Below are positions 26,612 through 33,080 of a DNA stretch of 33,080 nucleotides, piece by piece. The notes beneath the pieces are model-generated. The model saw nothing but the letters and a program-made list of their open reading frames with translations, was not told the origin of the DNA and searched no databases. Within the stretch, counting starts at the first letter, position 1, and every line of letters begins with the position of its first letter. Both the position numbers and the translations under genes were made by a program. The DNA is from RPQJ01 sp041910015 (GTDB lineage: Bacteria > Pseudomonadota > Gammaproteobacteria > Steroidobacterales > Steroidobacteraceae), in assembly GCA_041910015.1 (NCBI GenBank), contig JAYRRR010000102.1:1-33080 (forward strand), read 5' to 3'.

Positions 26612-28977
26612 TTTCTGACCTCGACTGTCACCTTCGGGATGTGGCCGGTGAATTTCGACGCATGCTCCGCGCCGATGGCTTCCACCACCGGCGTGCCGAG
26701 GTCGATGCCGACGTCGGCCGTTTCATCCGCAGAGAACATGCCCGCCTGGGTGTGCTCGATGCGCCCCTCGGCAACCTTGTCGCCATTGACGTAGAGCGTG
26801 CCCACACCGCCCTTGCCTGGCCCGCCGCCGTCGTAGGCAAAGTCGAGCTTGAGCGTCGCCTTGCCCGGTGCCAGTGGCTTGCTCGCCGCGATACTGGTCC
26901 GCTGGAGACCCAGGAAGTTGTAGTCGTAAGCCGGCACCCCGTCCTTGACGTAGAGCGACCAGCCGCCGAAGCGGCCACCCTGTGCGAGGACCGTGCCGTT
27001 GCCGCCGCCCTGCGGCACCTCGATCTCCGCGGTGATCGTCTTTGAGCGATTCTTCACGTTGAGGAACACGCCTTCCATCATGCCGGTCATCCCTTCGGCG
27101 ACGGTTATCGACGTGCGGCTGCCCATCAGGTCAGGCCGGCCCACCGAGGCGGCGTCGAGCCGCTCGAAGACGCGGTCGTCCATCGGCAGCACGTGGTACT
27201 TCTCGGCCTGCTGCAGGAAGACCGCCTGAAGTTCCGCCAGCTTCTGCGGGTGCTTCGCCGCGAGATCGTTCGCCAGACTGAAGTCCGAGCGCGTCTCGTA
27301 CAACTGCCACGCGGAGTCGTCCTCCAGCGCGCGGCGCGGCTTGGGCTCCCACGGCGCCCGGTGGATCGTGCGGGCGTACCAGCCGTCGTGATAGATGGCG
27401 CGATTGCCGGCAATCTCGAAATACTGGGTGGTGTGGCGCTCCCTGGCCTTCGGATCCTCGAACGTGTAGACGAGGCTGGTACCTTCCATCGGGATCTGCG
27501 GCGTGCCGTTGACCACCTTGGGCTCCGGCAGCCCGATCGCTTCGAGTACCGTCGGGGCGACGTCGATGATGTGGCCAAACTGCGTGCGGACGCCGTTCTT
27601 CGCCTTGATACCCTTGGGCCACGACACGACCATGCCATTGCGCGTGCCGCCGAAATCCGAAGGCACTTGCTTCATCCAGCCGAACGGGGCATCGAACGCA
27701 ACCGCCCAGCCCGACGCCATGTGCGGGTAGGTTTCGGGTCCGCCCCACTGGTCGATCTTCTTCAGCATGTCCGGAACGGCTTCCTGCACGCCGTTGAAGT
27801 ACGTGTACTCGTTGAACATGCCGTTCTGTCCGCCCTCACCACTGGTGCCGTTGTCGCCAGCGATGTAGACGACCAGCGTGTTGTCGGCCTGACCGACGTC
27901 CTCGAACGCCTTGATCATGCGGCCGATTTCGTGGTCGGTGTATTCGGCGAATGCGGCGAAGACCTCGGCCTGGCGGGTGAACAAGCGCTTCTCGTCGGCC
28001 GAGAGCGCGCCCCAGTCCTGGATCGCCGGCGGCTTCGGGGCAAGTTTCGTGCCCGGCGGCACGACACCCAGCTTGATCTGCCGGGCCAGCGTTTCCTCAC
28101 GCATCTTGTCCCAGCCCTGGTCGAACTTGCCCTTCCAGCGTTCGATCCACTCCTTCGGCACGTGGTGCGGTGCATGCGTGGCGCCCGGCGCGAAATAGAT
28201 GAAGGACGGCTTCTGCGGCGTCAGGGCCTTCTGGTACTTGATCCACGAAACGGCCTTGTCCGTCATGTCGGCCATGAAGTGGTAGTTGGGGTCGTTGGGC
28301 AGTTCGACGACCGCCGTACCGTCGTAGAGGAACGGCGCCCACTGGTTCGTCTCGCCGCCGATGAAGCCGTAAAACTTGTCGAAGCCCTGGCGGGTGGGCC
28401 AGCGATCGAAGGGCCCGGCGATGCTGGCCTCCCAGGCGGCCGTCTCGTGCCACTTGCCGAAAGCGGCCGTGCTGTAGCCGTTCAGCCGCAGGATTTCGGC
28501 CAGCGGCGCGACAGCATTGGGGACCTGACCAGTGGCGCCCGGGAAGCCGGTGGCCAACTCGGTGATGAACGCCATGTTCGCCGTGTGGTGGTTGCGCCCG
28601 GACTTGAGCGCCACCCGCGTTGGCGAACACAACGCCGTGGTGTGGAAATTGTTGTAGCGCAGGCCTTGCTGCGCCAGTGTATCCAGCGTCGGCATCGAAA
28701 CCGGCCCGCCAAACGCGGTCGGCACGCCGAAGCCCAGGTCGTCGATCAGGACGATCACGACGTTGGGCGCTCCCTCCGGCGCCTTGACCTCGAAGCGCGG
28801 CGGCATGGCCACGTTACGCGCGTTGAGTTCCTTGTACACAGGACGCACAGGCTCCGGGATCGGCAGGACGGTGCGGTCGAGGGCGCCGCCCGCCGGCGCC
28901 GCGGCAGCCGAAGCCGCCATCAGGACGGCCAGGACAGCCGTTCCTGCCAGCCGGGTGGTAAGAGGCGTGTGAGACAT
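26608..28977 (-). CDS. exported arylsulfatase (AtsA-like, formylglycine type)
   Basis: A 789-residue type I sulfatase that hydrolyses sulfate esters in the periplasm. The signal peptide is residues 1-27 (TAVLAVLMAASAAAA). Metal ligands begin at IDDLGFG (79-85). The catalytic Cys that becomes formylglycine is C117 in CSPTR, followed by VALKSGRNHH. Further active-site blocks are FGKWHET, YFAPGATHAPHH and AGDNGTSGEGGQNGMFN. The C-terminal about 130 residues (from VAEGMTGMMEGVFLNVKN) form a strand-rich extra domain common in large bacterial arylsulfatases. ATG 28977 has AGGGAGA seven bases upstream. No formylglycine-generating enzyme is nearby, so activation must come from elsewhere in the genome. 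First gene of a four-gene operon. Confidence 0.92.
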   Translation of the reverse strand: MSHTPLTTRLAGTAVLAVLMAASAAAAPAGGALDRTVLPIPEPVRPVYKELNARNVAMPPRFEVKAPEGAPNVVIVLIDDLGFGVPTAFGGPVSMPTLDTLAQQGLRYNNFHTTALCSPTRVALKSGRNHHTANMAFITELATGFPGATGQVPNAVAPLAEILRLNGYSTAAFGKWHETAAWEASIAGPFDRWPTRQGFDKFYGFIGGETNQWAPFLYDGTAVVELPNDPNYHFMADMTDKAVSWIKYQKALTPQKPSFIYFAPGATHAPHHVPKEWIERWKGKFDQGWDKMREETLARQIKLGVVPPGTKLAPKPPAIQDWGALSADEKRLFTRQAEVFAAFAEYTDHEIGRMIKAFEDVGQADNTLVVYIAGDNGTSGEGGQNGMFNEYTYFNGVQEAVPDMLKKIDQWGGPETYPHMASGWAVAFDAPFGWMKQVPSDFGGTRNGMVVSWPKGIKAKNGVRTQFGHIIDVAPTVLEAIGLPEPKVVNGTPQIPMEGTSLVYTFEDPKARERHTTQYFEIAGNRAIYHDGWYARTIHRAPWEPKPRRALEDDSAWQLYETRSDFSLANDLAAKHPQKLAELQAVFLQQAEKYHVLPMDDRVFERLDAASVGRPDLMGSRTSITVAEGMTGMMEGVFLNVKNRSKTITAEIEVPQGGGNGTVLAQGGRFGGWSLYVKDGVPAYDYNFLGLQRTSIAASKPLAPGKATLKLDFAYDGGGPGKGGVGTLYVNGDKVAEGRIEHTQAGMFSADETADVGIDLGTPVVEAIGAEHASKFTGHIPKVTVEVRK

Positions 28978-29008
28978 GGATTCTCCCTGTCTGGGCAATG
29001 CGAAAGGC

Positions 29009-29025
29009 TGGTCCAGCCTGGACCA
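29009..29025. promoter_or_regulatory. perfect palindrome in the sulfatase leader
   Basis: TGGTCCAGCCTGGACCA has perfect 7-base arms around a 3-base centre, 32 bases before the sulfatase start codon. It could be an operator or an RNA hairpin in the 5' leader. The adjacent AraC-type gene would normally be the regulator, but AraC proteins prefer direct repeats, so the partner is unknown. Confidence 0.4.
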
Positions 29026-29121
29026 CTTCCAGCGCCCGATTGTTGCAGAGTGACACGAGCGCCGCATCGGTAGGCATCACTGGGTAGACAACTTTTCGCG
29101 ACACTCGGCTGATTAATCGCG

Positions 29122-29907
29122 TCAGCGTGTCGTGTGCGAATCGTCGCCCAGTGAGGCGCGAAACCGGCTGGGTGTCTGGCCCGTCCAGCGTGCAAACGCA
29201 CGGGTGAATACCGTCGGGTCGCGATAGCCCAGCGTGGTGGCAACTCGTGCCACCGCAACCCGTGTGTCCCGCAGCAGTTGCTGCGCCATGCTCAGGCGCG
29301 TCTCATCGAGCAACTGCTGAAACGTCGTGCCGCTGGCTTGCAGCCGCCGGCCCAAGGTGCGCTCGTGCAGGCCGAGGCGGCGCGCGACCTCGGCCCGGGA
29401 ACAACGCTGCGTCAACAGCTGTCTGATCGTCCGGCGGACGTCCGTGTGCAGCATCGGATCCGTCGCGGCGATGGCGGCAGCGACGTTATCGTACAGCAAC
29501 CTGTGGAGGAGTGGATCGGCGTCCGCAATGGCCTGCGACAGATGACTTTCCGGAAAGACGACGGCCGCGATGATCGAGTCGAAGCGCACCGGCGCCGCGA
29601 AGTGCTGCCGGTACGGACGGATGTCCTCCGGCCTCTTGCGCGGCAGCAAGTAGGTTTCGGGCCGCCAGCCGGTTCCGCAGAGTTGGCGCATCACGTTGGC
29701 GATCGCGGCAACCGAAAGATCGTAGATCTGGTCGGTGTTCGCGAGGCCTGGAACGTACATGCCGTAGCCGAAAGTGACCCGCCCATCATGGATCGCAACG
29801 CGCAACGCTCCCCCGCTGTCGTGGAGCGTGAAATTTGCGGCGAGCTCCTGCAGCGCGGCGCCGACGGACGGGGCATTCCGTGCCAGTCGCCAGGCGCCGT
29901 CCGCTGC
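29122..29907 (-). pseudogene. AraC-family regulator, N-terminally truncated
   Basis: The C-terminal HTH of an AraC/OruR-like regulator is intact: SRAEVARRLGLHERTLGRRLQASGTTF and the second helix pair RVATTLGYRDPTVFTRAFARWTGQTPSRFR. Before it lies the later half of the Arabinose_bd-type sensor domain. The recognisable frame begins about 29907 (GAWRLARNAPSVGAALQEL) and is closed upstream by a TGA at 29919-29917. About 80-100 N-terminal residues that relatives have are missing. No ATG or GTG opens it; the first plausible start is TTG 29805. The break coincides with the edge of the cassette array. It lies upstream of the sulfatase gene on the same strand and was probably its regulator. The remaining DNA-binding part might still be made. 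Confidence 0.7.
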
Positions 29908-29916
29908 ATGCTGTTG

Positions 29917-30036
29917 TCAGGCAGCATCGGCCCACGCCTTCTCAATCTCTGTCGAAGTTGAGTGCAGAGCTTCCAGACGAGATTCCGTGACCAATGCTCG
30001 CGCTTGCTCCTCAATTTGCTTCAATGAAGCGGCCAT
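29917..30036 (-). CDS. degenerate addiction-module antitoxin (TIGR02574-like), 39 residues
   Basis: This short frame has a strong ribosome binding site (AGGAGGT) at the right distance before ATG 30036. It begins MAASLKQIEEQARAL and ends in EIEKAWADAA, matching the two ends of the putative addiction-module component family (about 70 residues). About eight residues are missing in the middle and the usual basic C-terminus is absent. The stop codon lies in GCCTGAC, which resembles the R'' part of an attC site, as in the GNAT cassette next to it. No RelE/ParE partner follows: truncated araC does. Probably non-functional. Confidence 0.55.
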   Translation of the reverse strand: MAASLKQIEEQARALVTESRLEALHSTSTEIEKAWADAA

Positions 30037-30097
30037 CTGGAACCTCCTATCCTGGCGCCCCTTGAGTCTACGCCCGCTTCTGCTTCTCTGTCTTGCC

Positions 30098-30167
30098 CGC
30101 TAGCGCCTGAGGTAACCGGCGCGAACCCGCGCAGCGGGTACGCATCCGGTTGAGCGAGTTGTTAGGC
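30098..30167 (-). repeat. attC site of the GNAT cassette
   Basis: Read on the minus strand it starts with R'' GCCTAAC, which contains the GNAT stop codon, then ACTCGCTCAACCGG (L''). A stem ACCCGC-TGC-GCGGGT forms the variable terminal structure. Then come CCGGTTACCTCAGG (L') and R' GCTAGCG. AACCGG pairs with CCGGTT. R' departs from GTTRRRY in its second base, so this end may recombine poorly. Length 70 bases is typical. Confidence 0.7.
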
Positions 30168-30602
30168 TCGCCATTCCCACACCTCACCTGCATCAGCATC
30201 TTGAGCGATGCCGATAATTGAAAAGCCCAAGCCGCTAAGAATCTTGGCCGACGGATTCTCTTCTTTGAGGGTGAATGCCTTGAGCCCGATGCCGGGATCG
30301 TGGTTGCGAGCTATTTCGACAAGTGATGCAGCGGTTTTGGATGCGAATCCTCGGCTCTGTTCGTCTTCAAGAGTGAAGTACGCGATTTCAACGAGGCCAT
30401 CTTTAGGTGGCCCGACAAACGCGCCCCCACCTACTGGTCGATTGTCTGCTACTGCGACATAACCAATCCAAGGGGGCGCGTAGCCGACACGACGATAAAG
30501 ATCAGCAGTGGCCTGACAGTTCTCAACCAGTGCTTTTGGCATATCCAATTCCGCCTGGAGCGGATGGCCGTCTTGATCGCATGGCACGAGTGCAAATTTC
30601 AT
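30162..30602 (-). CDS. GNAT family N-acetyltransferase (cassette gene)
   Basis: A 146-residue GCN5-related acetyltransferase-like protein. The parts visible are WIGYVAVADNRPVGGGAFVGPP (strands 2-4), VEIAYFTLEDEQSRGFASKTAASLVEIAR (acetyl-CoA loop in the form QSRGFAS, where QxxGxG/A is usual, with helix 3) and AFTLKEENPSAKILSGLGFSIIG (strand 5 and the late helix). The acceptor substrate is unknown. ATG 30602 lies only five bases after the cassette core GTTAGGC. The stop codon lies inside the attC R''. Both are typical of integron cassette genes, which depend on an outside promoter. Codon use is less GC-biased than in the core genes. Confidence 0.82.
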   Translation of the reverse strand: MKFALVPCDQDGHPLQAELDMPKALVENCQATADLYRRVGYAPPWIGYVAVADNRPVGGGAFVGPPKDGLVEIAYFTLEDEQSRGFASKTAASLVEIARNHDPGIGLKAFTLKEENPSAKILSGLGFSIIGIAQDADAGEVWEWRA

Positions 30603-30606
30603 AGGA

Positions 30607-30709
30607 GCCTAACGTCTGAGCTTACCGGCGCATAGCGGCTGGCGCGCGGGTTGCGGATGCAAGCCGCGTGACAGGCGCGTCAGGCGACCGGTGGAGCGAC
30701 CAGTTATGT
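30607..30709 (-). repeat. attC site of the toxin-antitoxin cassette
   Basis: On the minus strand it begins with R'' ACATAAC, six bases after the ancestral toxin stop, then L'' TCGCTCCACCGG. A long GC-rich central region follows. It closes with L' CCGGTAAGCTCAGA and R' GTTAGGC. L'' and L' pair as GCTCCACCGG with CCGGTAAGC, leaving an extra base, as expected for the asymmetric stem that integrases read. Length 103 bases. R' and R'' differ here because R' belongs to the next cassette's core. Confidence 0.72.
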
Positions 30710-30714
30710 GCCGC

Positions 30715-31008
30715 TCAGAGTTCGTACCGGCCGAGATCAAGTGCGCCATGAAACACACCGAGAATCTCTACGTCACCGTTGGCCGTGATCAGGTAGGTGA
30801 TTCAGTAATGCCCATAGAGGAGAATTCTTACCTCTCTCGATGAGGCCCAGTATCTGTGCCCCATCTCGGGGAACTCCCGCAGCAACTGAGCGCGATCATA
30901 GATGCCCTGGACGGTCCGCGCCGCCGCCTGCGGATTATCGGCAGCAATGTACTCGTGAATGTCCTTCAGCCACCGCTCGGCCTCGAGCGTCCAGGTTATT
31001 GCTGCCAC
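30715..31008 (-). pseudogene. ParE/RelE-type toxin interrupted by an in-frame TGA
   Basis: The frame from ATG 31008 reads MAAITWTLEAERWLKDIHEYI...RTVQGIYDRAQLLREFPEMGHRYWASSREVRILLYGHY and stops at TGA 30804-30802. Directly after it the same frame continues ITYLITANGDVEILGVFHGALDLGRYEL to a TGA at 30717-30715, which is the usual ParE C-terminus. The interrupting codon sits where ParE proteins have Arg (GHYR-I-Y), so CGA to TGA is the simplest change. The restored length is 97 residues, normal for ParE. The missing final strands carry residues needed for toxicity in relatives, so the 68-residue product is probably inactive. It overlaps the antitoxin gene by 13 bases. Confidence 0.8.
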
Positions 31009-31184
31009 GAGCGAATGCGCCGGCCCATTTCTTCGTTCGAAATAGCGCGCTTCGCATCGGCATCCGCAAGACCCCGAGCCACCATGGCGTGAAATGCGAG
31101 CTCCCGGATGATCTCTTCTCGGGAGCTATCCTCCGGCTGCTGCTGGATAAGACGAGTCAGCTCTTCCTTAGCCGTATTAGCCAT
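30996..31184 (-). CDS. antitoxin of the ParE/RelE-type pair (cassette gene)
   Basis: A 62-residue protein of the small antitoxin type that precedes ParE/RelE toxins in many cassettes. Its form is NTAKEELTRLIQQQPEDSSREEIIRELAFHAMVARGLADADAKRAISNEEMGRRIRSW. The SSREEIxRELAFH helix and the ISNEEMxRRIRSW tail that wraps the toxin are intact. ATG 31184 has GGAGG eight bases upstream. It is first in the pair and overlaps the toxin start. It looks functional even though its toxin is interrupted. Confidence 0.8.
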   Translation of the reverse strand: MANTAKEELTRLIQQQPEDSSREEIIRELAFHAMVARGLADADAKRAISNEEMGRRIRSWQQ

Positions 31185-31242
31185 TGGCGTTGCCTCCGAA
31201 CTGTACTAAAGGGTGCCACATAAGCTGCCGCCAGGGAATGAC

Positions 31243-31330
31243 ACATAACGCCAACGTTGAGCGGCGCGCCCGAGAAGGCGCGGCGTTTGCGCATGCAAAC
31301 GACGTGACGTCTCGGTGAGTCGGGGCTCGC
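31243..31330 (-). repeat. partial attC site with cassette core, joined to the transposase
   Basis: On the minus strand the end CGCCGCTCAACGTTGGC followed by GTTATGT looks like L'-R' of an attC. GTTATGT (31249-31243) is the core of the toxin-antitoxin cassette, confirmed by its matching R''. The other half is not clear. Upstream there are two inverted repeats (CGTTTGC-GCAT-GCAAACG and CGCGCC/GGCGCG), but no proper R''. The site is probably cut by the transposase sequence joined at about 31331. Confidence 0.45.
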
Positions 31331-32537
31331 CGGGGCGAACACACCGTGGTATCGCGTCAGGTGGGCGCGGGGCTTGGGCACCAGTGCGGCGAGACGGGCG
31401 ATGAAGTCTTCCGGCTCGAAGATCACGTGCGTGGTGCCGTCGCGATACGGCGTCTTCAGCGTGTAGCGCACCTGCCCGCTCCCGGTCAGCGCCAGCCGCT
31501 CGGTGGCGAGCGGGGGCCGTGCGACGTAGCGTGCCAGGTGCTCGAGTTTGTCAGGTTGCGAGGCGGTCGCGGCGATGCCGGCGTGCAGGGAGAAGCCGGA
31601 GCTCTCGGCGACCTGCAGCCGCGGCGCGTCCGGCGCGGCCGGCAGCGTTTGCAGCGTGAACACCTTCTGGCCCTCGCGCGGCCCCGTTGCAATCCGGTAG
31701 GTGATCGACGACCCGAGCAGGGCGTGGATCGGCGGCTCCTCGCCGGGATCGAAGGGATCGGCGGCTCCTCGCCGGGATCGAAGGCGAGATACGTATTGTC
31801 GATGTCGTGCGTGACGAGCCCGGCGCGCTCGAGCGCGCGGCCGACCCGCGCGGCGATCCGCTGCACCAGTTGCTTGAGCATCTCCGCGCTCGGGGCCGGG
31901 ACCGGGACGAACACGAGACGACCCTCACCGTCACGACGATAAACGCCGTCGAGCACCAGCAGGTGAAAGTGCACATTGAGGTTGAGCGCACTGCCGAAGC
32001 GCTGTATCAGGGTCACGGCCCCGGTCACCGCGCTCGCACGCGTCAGGCCGGCCTGGCGGATCAGGTGGCCGGAAATCGCGCGGTAGACGATGCCGAGCAC
32101 CTGCGTGATGACTTCGGGTCGTGTCGCCAGCAGGTAGCGCAGTGCAAACGGCAGCGACACCACCCATTGGCGAACGGGCTGCTCTGGTAAGACGTGCTCC
32201 ACGAGCAGCGCCGCCGTCTCCACCATCCGCCGGGCCCCGCAGCTCGGACAGAATCCGCGGCGCTTGCACGAGAACGCCACGAGCTTCTCGGCCTGGCAGG
32301 CGTCGCACTTGACCCGCAGAAAGCCGTGCTCGAGCAGGCCGCACCTGAGATAGGCCTCGAACTCGGCTTTCACATAGCGTGGCAGCGCACGCCCCTCGGT
32401 CGCCCGCCGCTCCCGGAACCGGGGATAGTGCTCGGCCACCAGCTCGTAGAGCAGCGTCGCCTCGGGCCGATGTCCGAGTATCCCGGCGGGGCAATGAAAT
32501 CCTTCGCCTGCGCGATGTCGCGCTCCGGCGCACCCAT
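31331..32537 (-). pseudogene. IS91-family transposase, frameshifted and truncated
   Basis: This is a rolling-circle (HUH) transposase of the IS91 family. The N-terminal zinc finger is CDACQAEKLVAFSCKRRGFCPSCGARRM, and the HUH metal motif is NVHFHLLVLDGVY (His codons at about 31971). The frame continues to YLAFDPGEEPPI, then breaks at a tandem duplication. The rest (HALLGSSITYRIATGPREGQKVFTLQTLP ... LTRYHGVFAPA) is in another frame. The C-terminus ends abruptly at 31331 against the attC-like sequence. The start is uncertain: ATG 32537 (MGAPERDIAQAKDF) would need one more shift near 32465 to join RPEATLLYELVAEHYPRF. No element ends were found, so the insertion sequence is a fragment. Confidence 0.85.
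31726..31783. repeat. perfect 29-bp tandem duplication inside the transposase gene
   Basis: Bases 31726-31754 are repeated exactly at 31755-31783, with no difference between copies. Twenty-nine is not a multiple of three, so the duplication shifts the frame. Removing one copy gives DPGEEPPIHALLGSSITYRI without interruption. This is therefore the cause of the frameshift, and it is recent. Confidence 0.92.
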
Positions 32538-33080
32538 GCCGTGCGTCCCTGCACCGTAATGATGGCGATGAGCGTAGGCCCACGGCTAGGCCCGGGCCTG
32601 TTGTCAATCTCAAGGAAAGGCGCGGTTACTCGTGCGCGAGGCGGGCGATCTCCGCCGGGATGTTCGGAGCCCTCGAGGTTCCTGACAAGGTAGCCAGTGC
32701 CACGGCACGTGAGACGAACCTAGTCTGGTGCCAGGCAAACTGAGACTGGCCGGCCCGGCCGTCTCATTTGTCGCGCCTAACTCTTTGATTTGCGCTCTAA
32801 CTTGGGACACCCCGATTGATCGCCTACACCCGGCGCAGGATCTCCGTTTCGAGCTCTGCCGCAAGATGGAGCGCGTGATGTGCATCGAACCAACGCTGGT
32901 GGCCTGGCAGAACCGCAGGCAATGGCCGCTTCCGGAAAGCCTTCGCTGCGCTACTGAAGGACCGCTCCTGGCCGGTCCCGGCCTGCGGGGGCCGGCGCCA
33001 CAAAGGTGCCCTTCGCCGACCGGTCCAATATAGTCTACCGACCGCTATCGGCGAACATCGGGAACCGCGGCTCCCGGCCA
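32538..33080. other. right-hand region without a supportable gene
   Basis: This stretch beyond the transposase start contains one clear hairpin at 32742-32765, with arms GAGAC-T-GGCCGG and CCGGCC-GTCTC and a single bulged T. It could be a terminator or an element end. A minus-strand frame from the window edge stops at 32824 and ends VLPGHQRWFDAHHALHLAAE in protein-like sequence, but it has no start in the window and I recognise no family. The rest looks like degraded non-coding DNA. Confidence 0.4.

Larger units (their letters stand above)
29917..31330 (-). mobile_element. integron gene-cassette cluster without integrase (CALIN)
   Basis: Three minus-strand cassettes lie head to tail, each a promoterless small gene followed by an attC-like site. 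The GNAT cassette (about 30104-30612) starts with core GTTAGGC, and its own attC has R'' GCCTAAC, the exact complement. The toxin-antitoxin cassette (about 30613-31248) starts with GTTATGT, and its attC has R'' ACATAAC, again the exact complement. This match is expected because a cassette circle closes through these bases. The stretch is visibly less GC-rich than the flanks. No intI gene or attI site is in the window. The array is bounded by truncated araC and by a broken IS91-family transposase. Confidence 0.75.

Noticed and set aside
29845..29902. GCAGCGGACGGCGCC pairs with GGCGCCGCGCTGC downstream, suggesting a full attC inside the araC fragment
   Set aside because: The right arm codes conserved AraC residues (APSVGAALQEL) and no GTTRRRY core follows it, so I accept at most the left half as attC-derived.
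30802..30804. TGA in the ParE-like gene as a selenocysteine codon
   Set aside because: No selenocysteine insertion hairpin is apparent after the codon, the family has Arg there, and toxins of this family are not selenoproteins.
32728..33033. Plus-strand 101-codon frame at the right end
   Set aside because: No ribosome binding site and no recognisable motif; it crosses the hairpin, and its composition does not look like a protein.
32824..33080. Minus-strand frame ending HQRWFDAHHALHLAAE near the right end
   Set aside because: It looks somewhat protein-like near its end but has no start in the window and turns poor upstream. Not enough to call a gene.

Overview
The window is GC-rich DNA, dense with genes and tightly packed operons. 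It looks like a chromosomal segment of a high-GC Pseudomonadota, most plausibly a gammaproteobacterium: there is a YceH (DUF480) protein, a YihG-like acyltransferase and a YbaN (DUF454) protein. I cannot name the organism. The respiratory genes do not look typical of gammaproteobacteria. The quinol:fumarate reductase closely resembles that of Wolinella, and the complex I has a short NuoG, so both may be of delta/epsilon-like ancestry.

Layout. (1) 1-5583 holds small housekeeping and accessory genes. These are a decayed dienelactone hydrolase, a hot-dog thioesterase coupled to a PlsC-type acyltransferase, divergent yceH, a SRPBCC/AHSA1 protein, a TumE-type toxin with an HVO_A0114-type antitoxin behind a paired palindromic operator, and a D-2-hydroxyacid dehydrogenase with an export signal. 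(2) 5669-9326, minus strand, is frdCAB, a diheme-cytochrome-b fumarate reductase/succinate dehydrogenase. (3) 9370-22465, plus strand, is a complete 14-gene nuoA-N operon starting right next to frdC. Nearly all its genes overlap by a few bases. Together frd and nuo could form an NADH-to-fumarate chain, or the usual NADH and succinate entry points to the quinone pool. (4) 22575-24360 holds ybaN, a stand-alone cyclic-nucleotide-binding-domain protein, and a chimeric relic of an acyl-CoA ligase. (5) 24388-28977, minus strand, is a compact export operon: arylsulfatase, glycine-zipper protein, SYLF-domain protein and an unrecognised lipoprotein. An N-terminally truncated AraC-type regulator lies upstream.

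(6) 29917-31330 is, in my reading, a cluster of integron gene cassettes without an integrase (CALIN). It contains a degenerate addiction-module gene, a GNAT acetyltransferase cassette and a RelB/ParE-like toxin-antitoxin cassette. The cassette boundaries are supported by core sites that match their own attC R'' sequences exactly. The ParE-like toxin has an in-frame TGA where the frame otherwise continues to a normal ParE length. (7) 31331-32537 is a broken IS91-family transposase, frameshifted by a perfect 29-bp tandem duplication. The last 540 bases hold no gene I can support.

The left three quarters is stable core sequence. The right end (from about 29.9 kb) is a mobile and decaying region whose insertion cost the araC-type gene its N-terminus.
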